Assembly (NCBI GenBank): GCA_002838815.1
Contig: LQGW01000035.1
Location: forward strand, 1 to 64,000
Direction of reading: 5' to 3'
DNA length: 64,000 bases
Source of the DNA: Clostridiaceae bacterium JG1575
GTDB taxonomy: Bacteria; Bacillota; Clostridia; Clostridiales; Clostridiaceae
The position numbers were made by a program, and so were the translations under genes. The notes beneath the pieces were generated by a model, which saw only the letters and a list, made by a program, of their open reading frames with translations, did not search any database and had not been told where the DNA came from. Shown here piece by piece: positions 51,358 through 59,607 of this stretch (its first letter is position 1; each line of letters starts with the position of its first letter).

Positions 51358-51792
51358 GTGTCTTTACGCGTCCAAGAAATTCTGCCCGAGGACCCTCCCG
51401 TCCACTCCCTTGAGCGCTCCTTTGCCGGCTCTATAAAGGAGCTTTGGCAATGGATCACCGATCCTGAGCGCACGTCCCTTTGGATCGGTTCTTACGAAAT
51501 GGGCCCTGAGAACACTCTTTGGCTAACGCCCCGTACGCCCATGGGGCTCTCTAGAATCCCCATGACCCTTTTGGAGATCAATGAGGGCACCGGGTTGACC
51601 CTCTCCATCGATGGCCCTTCAGGGCCTTGGTTGCTGCTGGTTTGCCTGGAAGAGGTGGGCGATCACGCCTCCCGTCTGACGCTTCTTTCTCCTTTGACCG
51701 ATTCCAACGACGCCGCTCCCTTGGAGTCGTTCTTTTGCGCTCCCTTGGAGGCTTTATCCACCGCTTTTTCAAAGGCTAAAGACACCCCATAA
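51358..51792 (+). CDS. SRPBCC/START-like small-molecule-binding protein
   Basis: Start placed at GTG 51358 (GGAAAGGTACCTCTCC upstream); the frame opens further upstream across the promoter. About 144 residues. FAGSIKELWQWITDPERTSLWIGSYEMG opens the fold in SRPBCC style (in sections), and the C-terminal helix LEALSTAFSKAKD would close it. Such proteins bind hydrophobic ligands or act as Aha1-like cofactors. The sequence is divergent; moderate confidence. Confidence 0.5.
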   Translation: MSLRVQEILPEDPPVHSLERSFAGSIKELWQWITDPERTSLWIGSYEMGPENTLWLTPRTPMGLSRIPMTLLEINEGTGLTLSIDGPSGPWLLLVCLEEVGDHASRLTLLSPLTDSNDAAPLESFFCAPLEALSTAFSKAKDTP

Positions 51793-51840
51793 GCGGGCGG
51801 CGGCGCAGGGTCTTCCTTACGACCTGCTCCACTCCCCAAA

Positions 51841-51890
51841 GTCACAAAAGACTGGCACCCAACACTTGGGCGCCAGTCTTTTGTTCTTGT
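51841..51890. terminator. Bidirectional terminator
   Basis: ACAAAAGACTGGC (51844-51856) / GCCAGTCTTTTGT (51872-51884) with an inner CCAA/TTGG stem; T-run to the right. Confidence 0.85.
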
Positions 51891-51906
51891 GATCCGCCGA
51901 ACTTGT

Positions 51907-52686
51907 CTAGAGCAACCCCTCTTCGTGCTGCTCCCGCTGACTTTCCATATACATCAGGTTGGTGAGGTGATTGAGCTTATAGTCGCCTTCGTTGTACTTT
52001 TTCAGCACGTCCTCATCGCCTTGGATCAAGTCCTCGAGGTAGGTGATGTTCCCGGCGAGATCGCCGCGGTTCATGGCGGGCCCATGCCCTGGAATGATCT
52101 GTTCAAAGTCATAGTTTAAGTAATCCTTCAAGGTCTGAAGATGCTCCTGCAGCAAGAACGGATTGACGTAGCTTGGAATGGGCAGCTCGCAATTGTCGCC
52201 CACGACCAACACCTTGTCTTTGCGGTCAAAGACCGTGATGGAGTCCAGCGAATGTCCTGGAGAAGAAAAAACCTCAAGATCCAGGCGATTAAGGATGATC
52301 CGCTGTTCAAAGGAAAGGGTGGGCTCTTCAAGGCTTACGGATCCCCGGGCATACTTTTTGAGCTCCTCATAGTCCGCATTGCCCCGCTCTTTAAGGATTT
52401 TCGAATAAGCACAGTGGCAGATGATGTCCGCTTGATCAAAATAGGCATTGCCCCAGATGTGATCCCAGTCCGAGTGTGTGTTGATGATTTTCCCAAACTG
52501 TTCTTTGCGAAGTCCTTTTGCCTCTAGAATTTCCGCCATGGCTTCAGATCCCAAAAAGGTATCCACCATGACGTTCTCTTTTTCGTCTTGAATCAAATAT
52601 ACGTTGCTGGTACAGGCGAATTCGGTATCCACTAGATCCTCGAAGGTGATCATGGTTCCCCGCTCGCCAATGGCTGTCATTTTCAT
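51907..52686 (-). CDS. Metallo-beta-lactamase-fold hydrolase
   Basis: Start taken as ATG 52686 (CGGGGAAAGCA upstream); 52707 and 52680 are alternatives. About 259 residues. Metal ligands HSDWDH (HxDxDH motif), a third His in SSPGHSLDS, Asp in VVGDNCELP, and His in IPGHGPAM. Glyoxalase II-like hydrolases and lactonases share this plan; substrate unknown. The minus-strand promoter TGGTATAAT (extended -10, about 52744-52752) is just upstream. Confidence 0.88.
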   Translation of the reverse strand: MKMTAIGERGTMITFEDLVDTEFACTSNVYLIQDEKENVMVDTFLGSEAMAEILEAKGLRKEQFGKIINTHSDWDHIWGNAYFDQADIICHCAYSKILKERGNADYEELKKYARGSVSLEEPTLSFEQRIILNRLDLEVFSSPGHSLDSITVFDRKDKVLVVGDNCELPIPSYVNPFLLQEHLQTLKDYLNYDFEQIIPGHGPAMNRGDLAGNITYLEDLIQGDEDVLKKYNEGDYKLNHLTNLMYMESQREQHEEGLL

Positions 52687-52797
52687 TGCTTTCCCCGCTT
52701 TTTGCATCGTCTTTGGATCCCTTGGGCTCCTCAATGCTTCTCTAATTATACCACGGGGGACTAGCACCGACGATTTGTGCCCCTGCCGCAAGACGCC

Positions 52798-53523
52798 TCA
52801 ACCTCTTTCTAAAAATGCCCGGACCTTTTGTGGCCCCCTCGGACCAAAGAGCTCCCGAGGGGATCCTTGGGCTTGGATGCGCCCCTTTTCCAGAAAGAAT
52901 ACCCGGTCCGAAAGCTGCTGGGCAAAGGCCATTTCATGCGTCACGATGAATAGGGTCATCCCTGAGGCTTTCAACTCAAGAAGAATCTTTTGCACCTGGG
53001 TCAGGCTCTGCGGATCCAAGGCGGAGGTCGGCTCATCCAAGAGAAGGACGTCCGGATTCATGGCCAGGGCCCGGGCCAGCGCCACCCGCTGCTTTTGACC
53101 CCCAGAGAGGGACCGAACGTCGGCGGCTTCAAAATCGCTGAGTCCCACTTGGGTCAGCAGCGCCCGAGAGCGCTCGGTGGCCGTTTCCCGGTCAAATCCC
53201 CGAACCCTTAGGGGCCCAAGGTTTAGGTTTTCCAGTACCGAAAGATGTTCAAAAAGATGGAAGCCTTGGAACACCGTGCCGACGCACTGGCGCCGCTCCC
53301 AAGGGGTTCGCGCCCCTTGGGGAAATTTCCGGGCCCGAAGAAGGATCTCGCCTTGCTCGGGAGACTCTAGGCCGTTGAGGCAACGAAGAAGCGTGGACTT
53401 GCCGCCTCCGGAAGGACCGATCAAGGAGATGGTCTCGCCAGGAGCCACCGTAAGATCAACTCCAGCCAAAACACAGCGCCCGGCGAAGGATTTTTGAACC
53501 CCCTTTAGCATTATTTGATGCAT
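52798..53523 (-). CDS. Amino-acid ABC transporter ATP-binding protein (probably lysine)
   Basis: Start at ATG 53523, six to seven bases after GGAGGA. About 241 residues with Walker A GPSGGGKST, Q-loop VFQGFHLF, signature LSGGQKQRV, Walker B VLLLDEPTSALD and IVTHE. GlnQ/HisP-type polar amino acid importer. Last gene of an SBP-permease-ATPase operon lying downstream of a lysine riboswitch, so lysine is the expected substrate. Confidence 0.93.
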   Translation of the reverse strand: MHQIMLKGVQKSFAGRCVLAGVDLTVAPGETISLIGPSGGGKSTLLRCLNGLESPEQGEILLRARKFPQGARTPWERRQCVGTVFQGFHLFEHLSVLENLNLGPLRVRGFDRETATERSRALLTQVGLSDFEAADVRSLSGGQKQRVALARALAMNPDVLLLDEPTSALDPQSLTQVQKILLELKASGMTLFIVTHEMAFAQQLSDRVFFLEKGRIQAQGSPRELFGPRGPQKVRAFLERG

Positions 53524-54248
53524 GCCCATTCCTCCTTAACCGACTCTCTGCCTGGACCATAGACGGGTTGTTTCAATTTTTCTTCCACCACATGGAGGCC
53601 TTGAGTTACGGCAAAAGTCAGCACAAAATAGATGCAGGACACCAAAAGCATGGACTCAGTAAAGCGATAGGTATTGCCCGCAACGCTCATCCCCTGGAAA
53701 AAAAGCTCCGTGACGCCGATGGCGTTAAGGACGGAGGTATCCTTGATGTTGATGACCCATTCATTGCCCAAAGCAGGGAAACTCTTGCGCAGCGCTTGCG
53801 GCAAAACCACCCAGCGAAACACCTGGCCTTCGCTCATGCCAAGACAAAGCGCCGCTTCTCGCTGCCCGGTGGATACGGACTGGATCCCGGATCGCAGGAT
53901 TTCAGCCATATAGGCGCTGGTATTGAGGGAGACGATGACTAGGCCTGCGGTGAACGGTTGCCAGTGTAGGCTCCGATACAGAAGATTGTACAAAAAAACG
54001 GCTTGGACCATCATGGGCGTCCCTCGGACAAAGGCCACATAGGCCCTGGCGATGACCTTCGCGGCTCGGCCCAGCGCCCTTTGGGCCAGGGGCTGGCCCA
54101 AAGACGGCGTAAAGGCGGAGAACGCCGCAAGGAAAACGCCCAAAAATAGACCCGCGAGGGTGCCCACGAAGGACAACAAAAGCGTGGTTTGAATCCCCTC
54201 GAGGAACAACCAGCCGTAGGCATGGATCCTTGCTAAAAGATTCGACAT
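53511..54248 (-). CDS. Amino-acid ABC transporter permease (probably lysine)
   Basis: A 245-residue HisM/GlnP-type permease with five helices. EAALCLGMSEGQVFRWVVLPQALR (in part) is the EAA loop that contacts the ATPase. VRGTPMMVQ is the conserved segment before the third helix. Start overlaps the SBP stop by one base; end overlaps the ATPase gene by a few bases. Confidence 0.92.
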   Translation of the reverse strand: MSNLLARIHAYGWLFLEGIQTTLLLSFVGTLAGLFLGVFLAAFSAFTPSLGQPLAQRALGRAAKVIARAYVAFVRGTPMMVQAVFLYNLLYRSLHWQPFTAGLVIVSLNTSAYMAEILRSGIQSVSTGQREAALCLGMSEGQVFRWVVLPQALRKSFPALGNEWVINIKDTSVLNAIGVTELFFQGMSVAGNTYRFTESMLLVSCIYFVLTFAVTQGLHVVEEKLKQPVYGPGRESVKEEWACIK

Positions 54249-55138
54249 CAGCGCATGCCCCCAATCTTGGCCTGCGTCATGGCCTCTTGCATCCAGGCGT
54301 CCCTTTGACTGCTTGAGAGCTCTCGCAGGATGGCATTGATGGTTTGAAGGAGCGGCTCTTTTCCCAATGGAAGCGCGATGGATACCGAAGTGGGGGTCTG
54401 AGGTCCCGCCTGAAATCCGCCGGGCCCCTCAAGAACCGTGGCGCTCAGATCGCTCCTGGCTTGAGCGAGCGCCACAGCCACCGGTCGCTCCACCACAAGA
54501 CCATCCGCCACACCGCTTTGCAGCGCATGGATTAAGAGCGGTACGGAGCCCAAGGGCGGCAGGTGCACTGCGCCAGGGATCTGGTCTATGGCCCGATCGT
54601 AACTGGTGGATTTTTGGCCCACAAAGCGGGCCCCCGCATATTCCGACAAACTCTTTTTGTGGTCAAATCGGCTTCCCTTTTGCACAAGGATTGCAAACCC
54701 TGCCTCATAATAGGCTTCACTGAAGGCGACCGAAGCGGCCCGCTCCTTGGTTTCACTCATTCCCGCAACGATCAGATCGATCCCTCCTGCCTGGAGGGCT
54801 GGTATCAGGCCTTCCCAAGCGATCTGCTTGATGATTAGAGGACGGTCCATCTTTTGGGCAATGAGCTGAGCAATGCGCACGTCATAGCCTGCGGCGCGGG
54901 CCGATCCTCCGTCAATGGGATGGGTGCCTTCCCCTTTTTGAACGGTGCGAAAATTATATGGGGCAAAGGCGCACTCCATGCCCACCACCAACGGGGGCCC
55001 TTGTGGCCCGTTTCCAAGGGCCGCTGGTCGGGGGCTCCTGCAGCCCGTGACGCAGGCGAAACAAAGGAACGTGAGCCCCCAAAAGAGGGCGGTGCGCCTT
55101 CTTTTAGGGGCGCGAGAACAAAACGGAACCAGGTTCAT
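54248..55138 (-). CDS. Amino-acid ABC transporter substrate-binding lipoprotein (probably lysine)
   Basis: Start at ATG 55138 (CCAAAGGAGTTTTCT upstream); longer readings pass through the riboswitch terminator. 296 residues. Signal peptide with lipobox CVTGC, then the bilobed SBP type-3 fold: VVGMECAFAPYNF, GYDVRIAQLIAQKMD, GLIPALQAGGIDLIVAGMS (in sections). Binds amino acid outside the cell and delivers it to the permease. Confidence 0.92.
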   Translation of the reverse strand: MNLVPFCSRAPKRRRTALFWGLTFLCFACVTGCRSPRPAALGNGPQGPPLVVGMECAFAPYNFRTVQKGEGTHPIDGGSARAAGYDVRIAQLIAQKMDRPLIIKQIAWEGLIPALQAGGIDLIVAGMSETKERAASVAFSEAYYEAGFAILVQKGSRFDHKKSLSEYAGARFVGQKSTSYDRAIDQIPGAVHLPPLGSVPLLIHALQSGVADGLVVERPVAVALAQARSDLSATVLEGPGGFQAGPQTPTSVSIALPLGKEPLLQTINAILRELSSSQRDAWMQEAMTQAKIGGMR

Positions 55139-55170
55139 AGAAAACTCCTTTGGCCGAACGCGGCGATGAA

Positions 55171-55209
55171 TTAAAAAACCAAAAGACCGTGCCAGACGAT
55201 CTTTTGGTT
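55171..55209 (-). terminator. Riboswitch expression-platform terminator
   Basis: Minus-strand stem AACCAAAAGATCGT / ACGGTCTTTTGGTT with loop CTGGC, followed by TTTTTTAAT. Lies between the lysine aptamer and the SBP start, so lysine binding would favour this terminator over an alternative fold (upstream GATGATGATG segment). Confidence 0.85.
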
Positions 55210-55218
55210 GCATCATCA

Positions 55219-55380
55219 TCTAGCGCCCTTTCCAAGGAAAGGAGTGCTTCAGGTCTTCCCTGAAGCCCCACAGAGGAGCAGCGCCCTGCTCTTCCATTCG
55301 GCGATGATTGCCTTTCCCTCCTTCTGAAACGCCTGCCGGCTAAAAGAAGATACTCATCTGCATCGCTACCTCTAAATTTG
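55219..55380 (-). ncRNA. Lysine riboswitch (L-box) aptamer
   Basis: On the minus strand, in order, the conserved L-box pieces are present: AGAGGTAGCG...GAGTATC (5' junction and first hairpin), GGGAAAGGCAATC then ATCGCCGAATGG (the GAAAGG and CGCCGAA core), a hairpin AGAGCAGGGCGCTGCTC, CTGTGGGGC, a hairpin CTTCAGGgaagaCCTGAAG, and GGGCGCTAG closing P1 against TTTAG. Matching order and spacing to known lysC leaders. It controls the downstream amino-acid transporter, pointing to lysine. Confidence 0.85.
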
Positions 55381-55396
55381 TCTTTGAGTTTTTTTT

Positions 55397-55424
55397 AGTC
55401 TATCAAAAATGAATCCTATGTCAA
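55397..55424 (-). promoter_or_regulatory. Promoter of the lysine transporter operon
   Basis: TTGACA (55419-55424), 16-base spacer, TAGACT (55397-55402) on the minus strand, about 20 bases before the riboswitch. Confidence 0.75.
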
Positions 55425-55693
55425 GCACACTCCCGGAGTCCTCCCCCCAGAAAAAAAGATAAATAGTAAAAACTACGCCTTATTTCTTGATGGTTCGATA
55501 AATAATAGTGCTTTTTTCAAGAAATAGTGTAACTGGCGTCACGTTTTCAACAAGAAACCTCGTATATCTTTCACTTTCTTTGCATGTTTATACATCATTC
55601 ACCGCTCACGCCCGGCAAAACGCCTCTGCGAACCTCTTTTTTTGCTACACTATTAGAAGAACGCGTTGGCGTATTTTTCATTAAGGAGGCGGC
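55425..55693. other. AT-rich divergent intergenic region with a long-arm inverted repeat
   Basis: No gene. Contains TATTTCTTGA (55481-55490) and its complement TCAAGAAATA (55517-55526), a 10-pair dyad around a 26-base AT-rich loop. Lies between the lysine operon promoter and the RlmH-like gene. Confidence 0.4.
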
Positions 55694-56083
55694 ATGATGA
55701 TCCGGATTGTTTTGCACGAAGCCAAAACAAAAAAAAGAAAAGAGCTGCAAAAGGGCGCGGCAGAATACGAGAAACGCCTCTCCCGCATCGCATCCCTTCG
55801 CCGCTCCAGTACACGACCGCCCAAGCATTGCTTCTTTTTTTCTCCCGATGGAGCCCCTTTGTCCAGCGAGGCCCTCTCCCAAAAAATACAGGGAGCGCTC
55901 CAGGGGACCAGTGAACTGCATTTTGCTTTAGGGAGCCCAAGGCTTTGGGACAATGCTTGCCCCGCGGCCCCCCATTTTTGCCTGACCAGCCTTGCCTTGC
56001 CCGAAGATCTCTCCGAGCTCCTACTGCTCGAGCAGATCTACCGGGCCTTTCAGATCGCTTCCGGCACCCCTTATCATAAATAA
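55694..56083 (+). CDS. RlmH-like protein keeping the catalytic tail but lacking the SAM motif
   Basis: 129 residues, shorter than RlmH (~155-160). N-terminus MMIRIVLHEAK...GAAEYEKRLSRIA matches RlmH. The C-terminus [21 protein letters not shown] (last 21 residues) is the invariant RlmH tail. Between them the SAM-binding loop, normally GGSxG, reads LGSPRL, and the FPHQ segment reads LPED, so SAM binding is probably lost. Strong ribosome site AAGGAGGCGGC. Tail-to-tail with a second RlmH at 56074-56544; 10-base overlap. Probably the catalytic-tail subunit of a heterodimer. Confidence 0.7.
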   Translation: MMIRIVLHEAKTKKRKELQKGAAEYEKRLSRIASLRRSSTRPPKHCFFFSPDGAPLSSEALSQKIQGALQGTSELHFALGSPRLWDNACPAAPHFCLTSLALPEDLSELLLLEQIYRAFQIASGTPYHK

Positions 56084-56544
56084 AGCAGGAGGGCCTGCAA
56101 AAGCGCCAGGCGAAAAAGCTGATGGGGAAACGTCAAATCGGACAGCGCCATACGCGCGTTGGCCCTTTTGCGCAGCGCTTCATCCAAGCCCAAAGAGCCA
56201 CCGACGATCCAAACCAGATCGTCAGCGCCGCTCTCTTGGGCTTTCTTCGTCAGAGTACGAACGCCCTCCGGTGTTGCGCTCTGGGCGCCCAAGTCCAAAA
56301 GCACCACAAAGGCCCTTGCGGGAATTTTGTCCAGCATCCGCCGGCCTTCCGCCGCCAAAACGGCTTTTTTGTGCGCTGGCGTTGCCTGCGCGGGGGTCGC
56401 CTCATCCTGCACCTCAAGGAGGTCCAGGGTCGCTCTGGAATCCAGCGCACGGATTTTTTTATGCAAAAGACCCAGGAGTTCTTCCTGGGTCTTTTGGGCA
56501 TAGGGTTCCTTTAAGGAGCCCACGCAGAGGATGCGCTGGTTCAT
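56074..56544 (-). CDS. rlmH: RlmH (23S rRNA pseudouridine-1915 N3-methyltransferase) lacking the C-terminal tail
   Basis: Start at ATG 56544, overlapping the SEC-C stop. About 156 residues. SPOUT trefoil-knot protein with the SAM loop [13 protein letters not shown] and [18 protein letters not shown] intact. It then ends ALLLYL instead of the usual EQxYRAFxIxxGxxYHK, losing the conserved tail that RlmH needs for catalysis. The downstream opposite-strand gene ends with precisely that tail. Sits after murA-yycJ-SEC-C, a normal Firmicutes setting, so it is the positional rlmH. Confidence 0.82.
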   Translation of the reverse strand: MNQRILCVGSLKEPYAQKTQEELLGLLHKKIRALDSRATLDLLEVQDEATPAQATPAHKKAVLAAEGRRMLDKIPARAFVVLLDLGAQSATPEGVRTLTKKAQESGADDLVWIVGGSLGLDEALRKRANARMALSDLTFPHQLFRLALLQALLLYL

Positions 56545-57050
56545 GAAGCAGCCTGGGCGCCATTGGCGCCACAACACTTTTTGTACTTTTTCCCGGACCC
56601 GCAGGGACAAGGTTCGTTGCGCCCTACCTTGTGCACCATTTTGGATTCCTTATATTCAATGCGAAGCTCTTTGCGCTTTTCCTCGGAAAAGATGGCGTCC
56701 CATTGCGGCAGACGATAAAGATACTCTGCGCCAGCATCCAGCATATTGATGTACAGCTTATGATAATCAATGTCTAGGGTCACTTGGTCATCTTCCTTGA
56801 CGCCTTCCACATCCAACGGCGTCTTCAAGGATTCATTGATGCCATCCAAGAATCCGACGACAAACGCCAACGGCAGCTCCTGCTCTTTAGCGAGCTGTGA
56901 GAGAATAAAACTGGGTTTTTCTTCGTGACGGCTGAGGATCAGACGATAAATCTTCTCTTCCGCCTTGCCATATTCCTTCCAAAAAGCTTTTTCCCCTTTG
57001 GTTTTAATGTATGAAACGACATAATCGGTCCACTGTGTGTATACGCTCAT
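56541..57050 (-). CDS. SEC-C motif protein
   Basis: 169 residues. Helical N-terminal domain, then the zinc-binding SEC-C motif [16 protein letters not shown] at about 146-161 (four cysteines). Domain found at SecA ends and on nucleic-acid-related proteins. Located between yycJ and rlmH. Role unknown. Confidence 0.85.
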   Translation of the reverse strand: MSVYTQWTDYVVSYIKTKGEKAFWKEYGKAEEKIYRLILSRHEEKPSFILSQLAKEQELPLAFVVGFLDGINESLKTPLDVEGVKEDDQVTLDIDYHKLYINMLDAGAEYLYRLPQWDAIFSEEKRKELRIEYKESKMVHKVGRNEPCPCGSGKKYKKCCGANGAQAAS

Positions 57051-57078
57051 GATGATTTTCCTTTCCTTTCAGGCATGA

Positions 57079-57142
57079 TCCCCCCAAAAAACAGGAGCGA
57101 ATGAGCCCTGGTCGGGCAACAGTCCTTAGCCTTTTTGGGGGC
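57079..57142 (-). terminator. Long-range hairpin after yycJ
   Basis: CCCCCAAAAA (57132-57141 complement) pairs with TTTTTGGGGG over a 41-base loop holding GCCCGACCAGGGC; minus-strand downstream arm is TTTTTTGGGG. Likely terminator or spacer structure before the SEC-C gene. Confidence 0.5.
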
Positions 57143-57148
57143 ATAAAA

Positions 57149-57940
57149 TTAAAAGTCCGTATAGGCGGAAGGACGAATGCGCGAGGCGACCTTCAAGTCT
57201 ATTTGAGCCCCTTCGCCCAAAACAACCCCGGCTTCTTTGAGGATTGATTGAACGGTTTGAAGGGCCAATTCCGGCACGTTGTTGGTGCCCGATAAATGTC
57301 CGAGCACAATGGTTCTCGGGTGAGGCGCCCCTAAGGTCAACAGCGCTTTGGCGCAGTCTTCATTGGAAAGGTGCCCCAATTCAGAGAGCACCCGAAGCTT
57401 CAAATCATAGGGGTAGGGCCCGTATTTGAGCATTTGAACGTCATGGTTGCTTTCCATCAAAATGACCTGGGAATCCTTGATTCCCTCATGGATTTCGCGG
57501 GTAAAGACCCCCATATCCGTTACGGACGAAAAAAGCCGTCCCTTGGCATCCTCCACGGTATAGCCCACGCAAGCCGCAGCATCGTGGGGCACTCGGAAGG
57601 AGCGAACAGCAAGATCCCCCAGCACGATCTCTTTGTCCATCACGCGCACGTTGTGGGGAGCAATTTTGCCAAGGGATCGTTCCATGGCAAGCCATGTCGC
57701 TTCATTGGCGAAGATGGGGAGGTTGAATTTTCGCGAGAGAATGCCCGCGCCCTTAATGTGATCCGAATGCTCGTGGGTGATGAAAATCCCCATAAGTCGG
57801 CTCGGCTCCTCCCCGATGGCTTCCATGGCACTTAAGATGGATTTCCCCGTCAGGCCCGCATCGATCAATACGCTGCTGTCTTTCGAGGAGACAAACAAGG
57901 AATTGCCCGAAGACCCTGAATAAAGGGAACTAAATTTCAT
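57149..57940 (-). CDS. yycJ: YycJ/WalJ metallo-beta-lactamase-fold exonuclease-like protein
   Basis: Start at ATG 57940 inside the murA end (GAGGATCCCGAACAAAAAG upstream). 263 residues. SGSSGNSLFV at the N-terminus, HEHSDH metal site in FITHEHSDHIKG, MDMGVFT-like SVTDMGVFTREI, and LGHLSGTNNVPE. YycJ affects cell-wall/DNA-repair coordination with the WalRK system in other Firmicutes. Overlaps murA by eleven bases. Confidence 0.9.
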   Translation of the reverse strand: MKFSSLYSGSSGNSLFVSSKDSSVLIDAGLTGKSILSAMEAIGEEPSRLMGIFITHEHSDHIKGAGILSRKFNLPIFANEATWLAMERSLGKIAPHNVRVMDKEIVLGDLAVRSFRVPHDAAACVGYTVEDAKGRLFSSVTDMGVFTREIHEGIKDSQVILMESNHDVQMLKYGPYPYDLKLRVLSELGHLSNEDCAKALLTLGAPHPRTIVLGHLSGTNNVPELALQTVQSILKEAGVVLGEGAQIDLKVASRIRPSAYTDF

Positions 57941-59270
57941 CTTTTTGTTCGGGATCCTCCTCATCCTTCGCAGAGACGCGTACGATGTCCGCGCCCAAGG
58001 CCCGAAGTTTTTCCACGATGTTTTCATAACCCCGATCAATGTGATAGACATGTGAAATGACGGTTTCGCCTTCGGCGACCAGGCCCGCGATGATCATGGC
58101 GGCACCGCCCCGAAGATCCGTGGCCTCCACATGGGCGCCATGCAGACGTTCCACGCCCGTTATCGTTGCCAAGTGTCCATTGACGGTCACTTGGGCTCCC
58201 ATCTTTTTTAGTTCAATGAGATTCTTATAGCGGTTCTCATAGAGCTGGTCGTCCACGACACACGTGCCCTCGGAAATGGCCAGGAGCGTCGAGATGGGCT
58301 GCTGAACATCGGTGGGGAAATCCGGGTAGGGATGAGTGGTAATGTCCACGGCCTTCAATCGCTTGTCGTTGCATACAGTGATGTCGCCGTTTCGCTCAAT
58401 CTGATTGCTCATACGCAGGTTTTTTGCGTCCTCTTGCCGGGGATCAAAGATCACCGTAGCCCCCATGCGCATCAGTTCGTGCTTCACCGACTTCATGTGC
58501 TGGGAGATAATGTCCTGGATGAGGACTTTCCCTTTAGTGGCTGCAGCCGCCACCATGAACGTCCCCGCTTCGATGGGATCTGGAATGATGGTGTGGTCGC
58601 AGGGCTTCAGTGGTTTACCGCCCCGGACCTGATAGGTGTTTTTGTCGATGATTCGAATGTCGGCGCCCATTTGCCCCAAAAAGGAAATGGCGTCCACAAC
58701 GTGGGGTTCCTCCGCGGCATTGCGGATAATGACCGTTCCTTGAACGGCCGTAGCCAAAAAGAGGGTATTGAGCGTCGCTCCCACGCTGATTTTGGGGAAT
58801 TCAATCTCGGCGGGGTGTAGCGCTTTTGCCTCGACGATGACGTTGCTGCCGTCATCGGTCCAGGTCGCGCCCATCGCCTTAAAAGCGATCTCATGATAAT
58901 CCATGGTCCGAACACCGATGTCGCACCCGCCCGGATGCGCCACAGAGGCGATTCCATTGCGCGCGCTCAATACGCCCAGCAAATAATTGGAGGCGCGAAA
59001 GCGCTGCGCTAAATTTGCATTGGGCGTGTGGCCTGTAGCGTTCGTAGTATCAATGATTGCGGTATTGTTTGAAAATGCCACCGTGGACCCCAATCCCTTG
59101 AGAATTTCCAAATAGTTTCTTACATCTTCAATGTCCGGAACATTGGAGATTTCGAAGCGACCACGCGCTAAAAGGGTTGCCGGCAAAATGGCCATTGCCG
59201 AATTTTTGCACCCCGACAAGTGCACAACGCCATTAAGGGGTTTCCCGCCCTGAATGATTATCTTATCCAT
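57930..59270 (-). CDS. murA: UDP-N-acetylglucosamine 1-carboxyvinyltransferase
   Basis: Start at ATG 59270 (AGGTGGTAAAT upstream); GTG at 59279 is less likely. 446 residues. KNSAMAILPATLLA at the N-terminus, catalytic Cys116 in HPGGCDIGVR, DIRIIDKNTYQVRGGKPL, and RGGAAMIIAGLVAEGET at the C-terminus. First committed step of peptidoglycan synthesis: PEP + UDP-GlcNAc to enolpyruvyl-UDP-GlcNAc. Cys rather than Asp at the active site predicts fosfomycin sensitivity at this enzyme. Confidence 0.95.
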   Translation of the reverse strand: MDKIIIQGGKPLNGVVHLSGCKNSAMAILPATLLARGRFEISNVPDIEDVRNYLEILKGLGSTVAFSNNTAIIDTTNATGHTPNANLAQRFRASNYLLGVLSARNGIASVAHPGGCDIGVRTMDYHEIAFKAMGATWTDDGSNVIVEAKALHPAEIEFPKISVGATLNTLFLATAVQGTVIIRNAAEEPHVVDAISFLGQMGADIRIIDKNTYQVRGGKPLKPCDHTIIPDPIEAGTFMVAAAATKGKVLIQDIISQHMKSVKHELMRMGATVIFDPRQEDAKNLRMSNQIERNGDITVCNDKRLKAVDITTHPYPDFPTDVQQPISTLLAISEGTCVVDDQLYENRYKNLIELKKMGAQVTVNGHLATITGVERLHGAHVEATDLRGGAAMIIAGLVAEGETVISHVYHIDRGYENIVEKLRALGADIVRVSAKDEEDPEQKDEI

Positions 59271-59607
59271 ATTTACCACCTATTTTCCTACGGTTCATCC
59301 GTTATTTATCTTCACCATCTAATTCAGTATCCAATTATATCAAGAATATACGGTATTTAATAGAAGCGATTCCCGTAGTACTCCATAATAACTCTTCTAT
59401 GATACCCTATTTTCACCATCCTTGTCAGGGTATGGGCGCTAAGAGGGCCCCACGGGCCGTTTCTTAGCGTCTCATCCTCGCCGCCTTAACGGGTTTCCAA
59501 GGATATCCCCGCCTTAGATTCGCTGCGGCGTATGGTATAATAGGGATACCATAAACAACCATCGGAAGGCCCCCCAAAAGAGGTTCGCGGTGGGAAAGGT
59601 TGACTCC
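59271..59607. other. Divergent intergenic region: murA and 2H-like promoters, hairpin
   Basis: Minus side: TGATATAAT (TGn extended -10, about 59335-59343) for murA. Plus side: TGGTATAAT (59533-59541), also extended -10, for the 59608 gene. Between them a strong hairpin, CGCTAAGA.GGCCC / GGGCC.TCTTAGCG (59437-59468), without a U-tract on either side. No gene. Confidence 0.5.

Noticed and set aside
55139-55219. N-terminal extension of the lysine SBP
   Set aside because: The added segment is the riboswitch terminator; the real start at 55138 has a strong site and a lipobox.
55171-55380. T-box leader upstream of the amino-acid transporter
   Set aside because: No T-box sequence (the TGGNACC-type antiterminator bulge) is seen; the L-box core motifs fit in order instead.
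57149-57940. Beta-lactamase for the YycJ-type protein
   Set aside because: The HEHSDH fold is shared, but the SGSSGNS start and position after murA identify YycJ.
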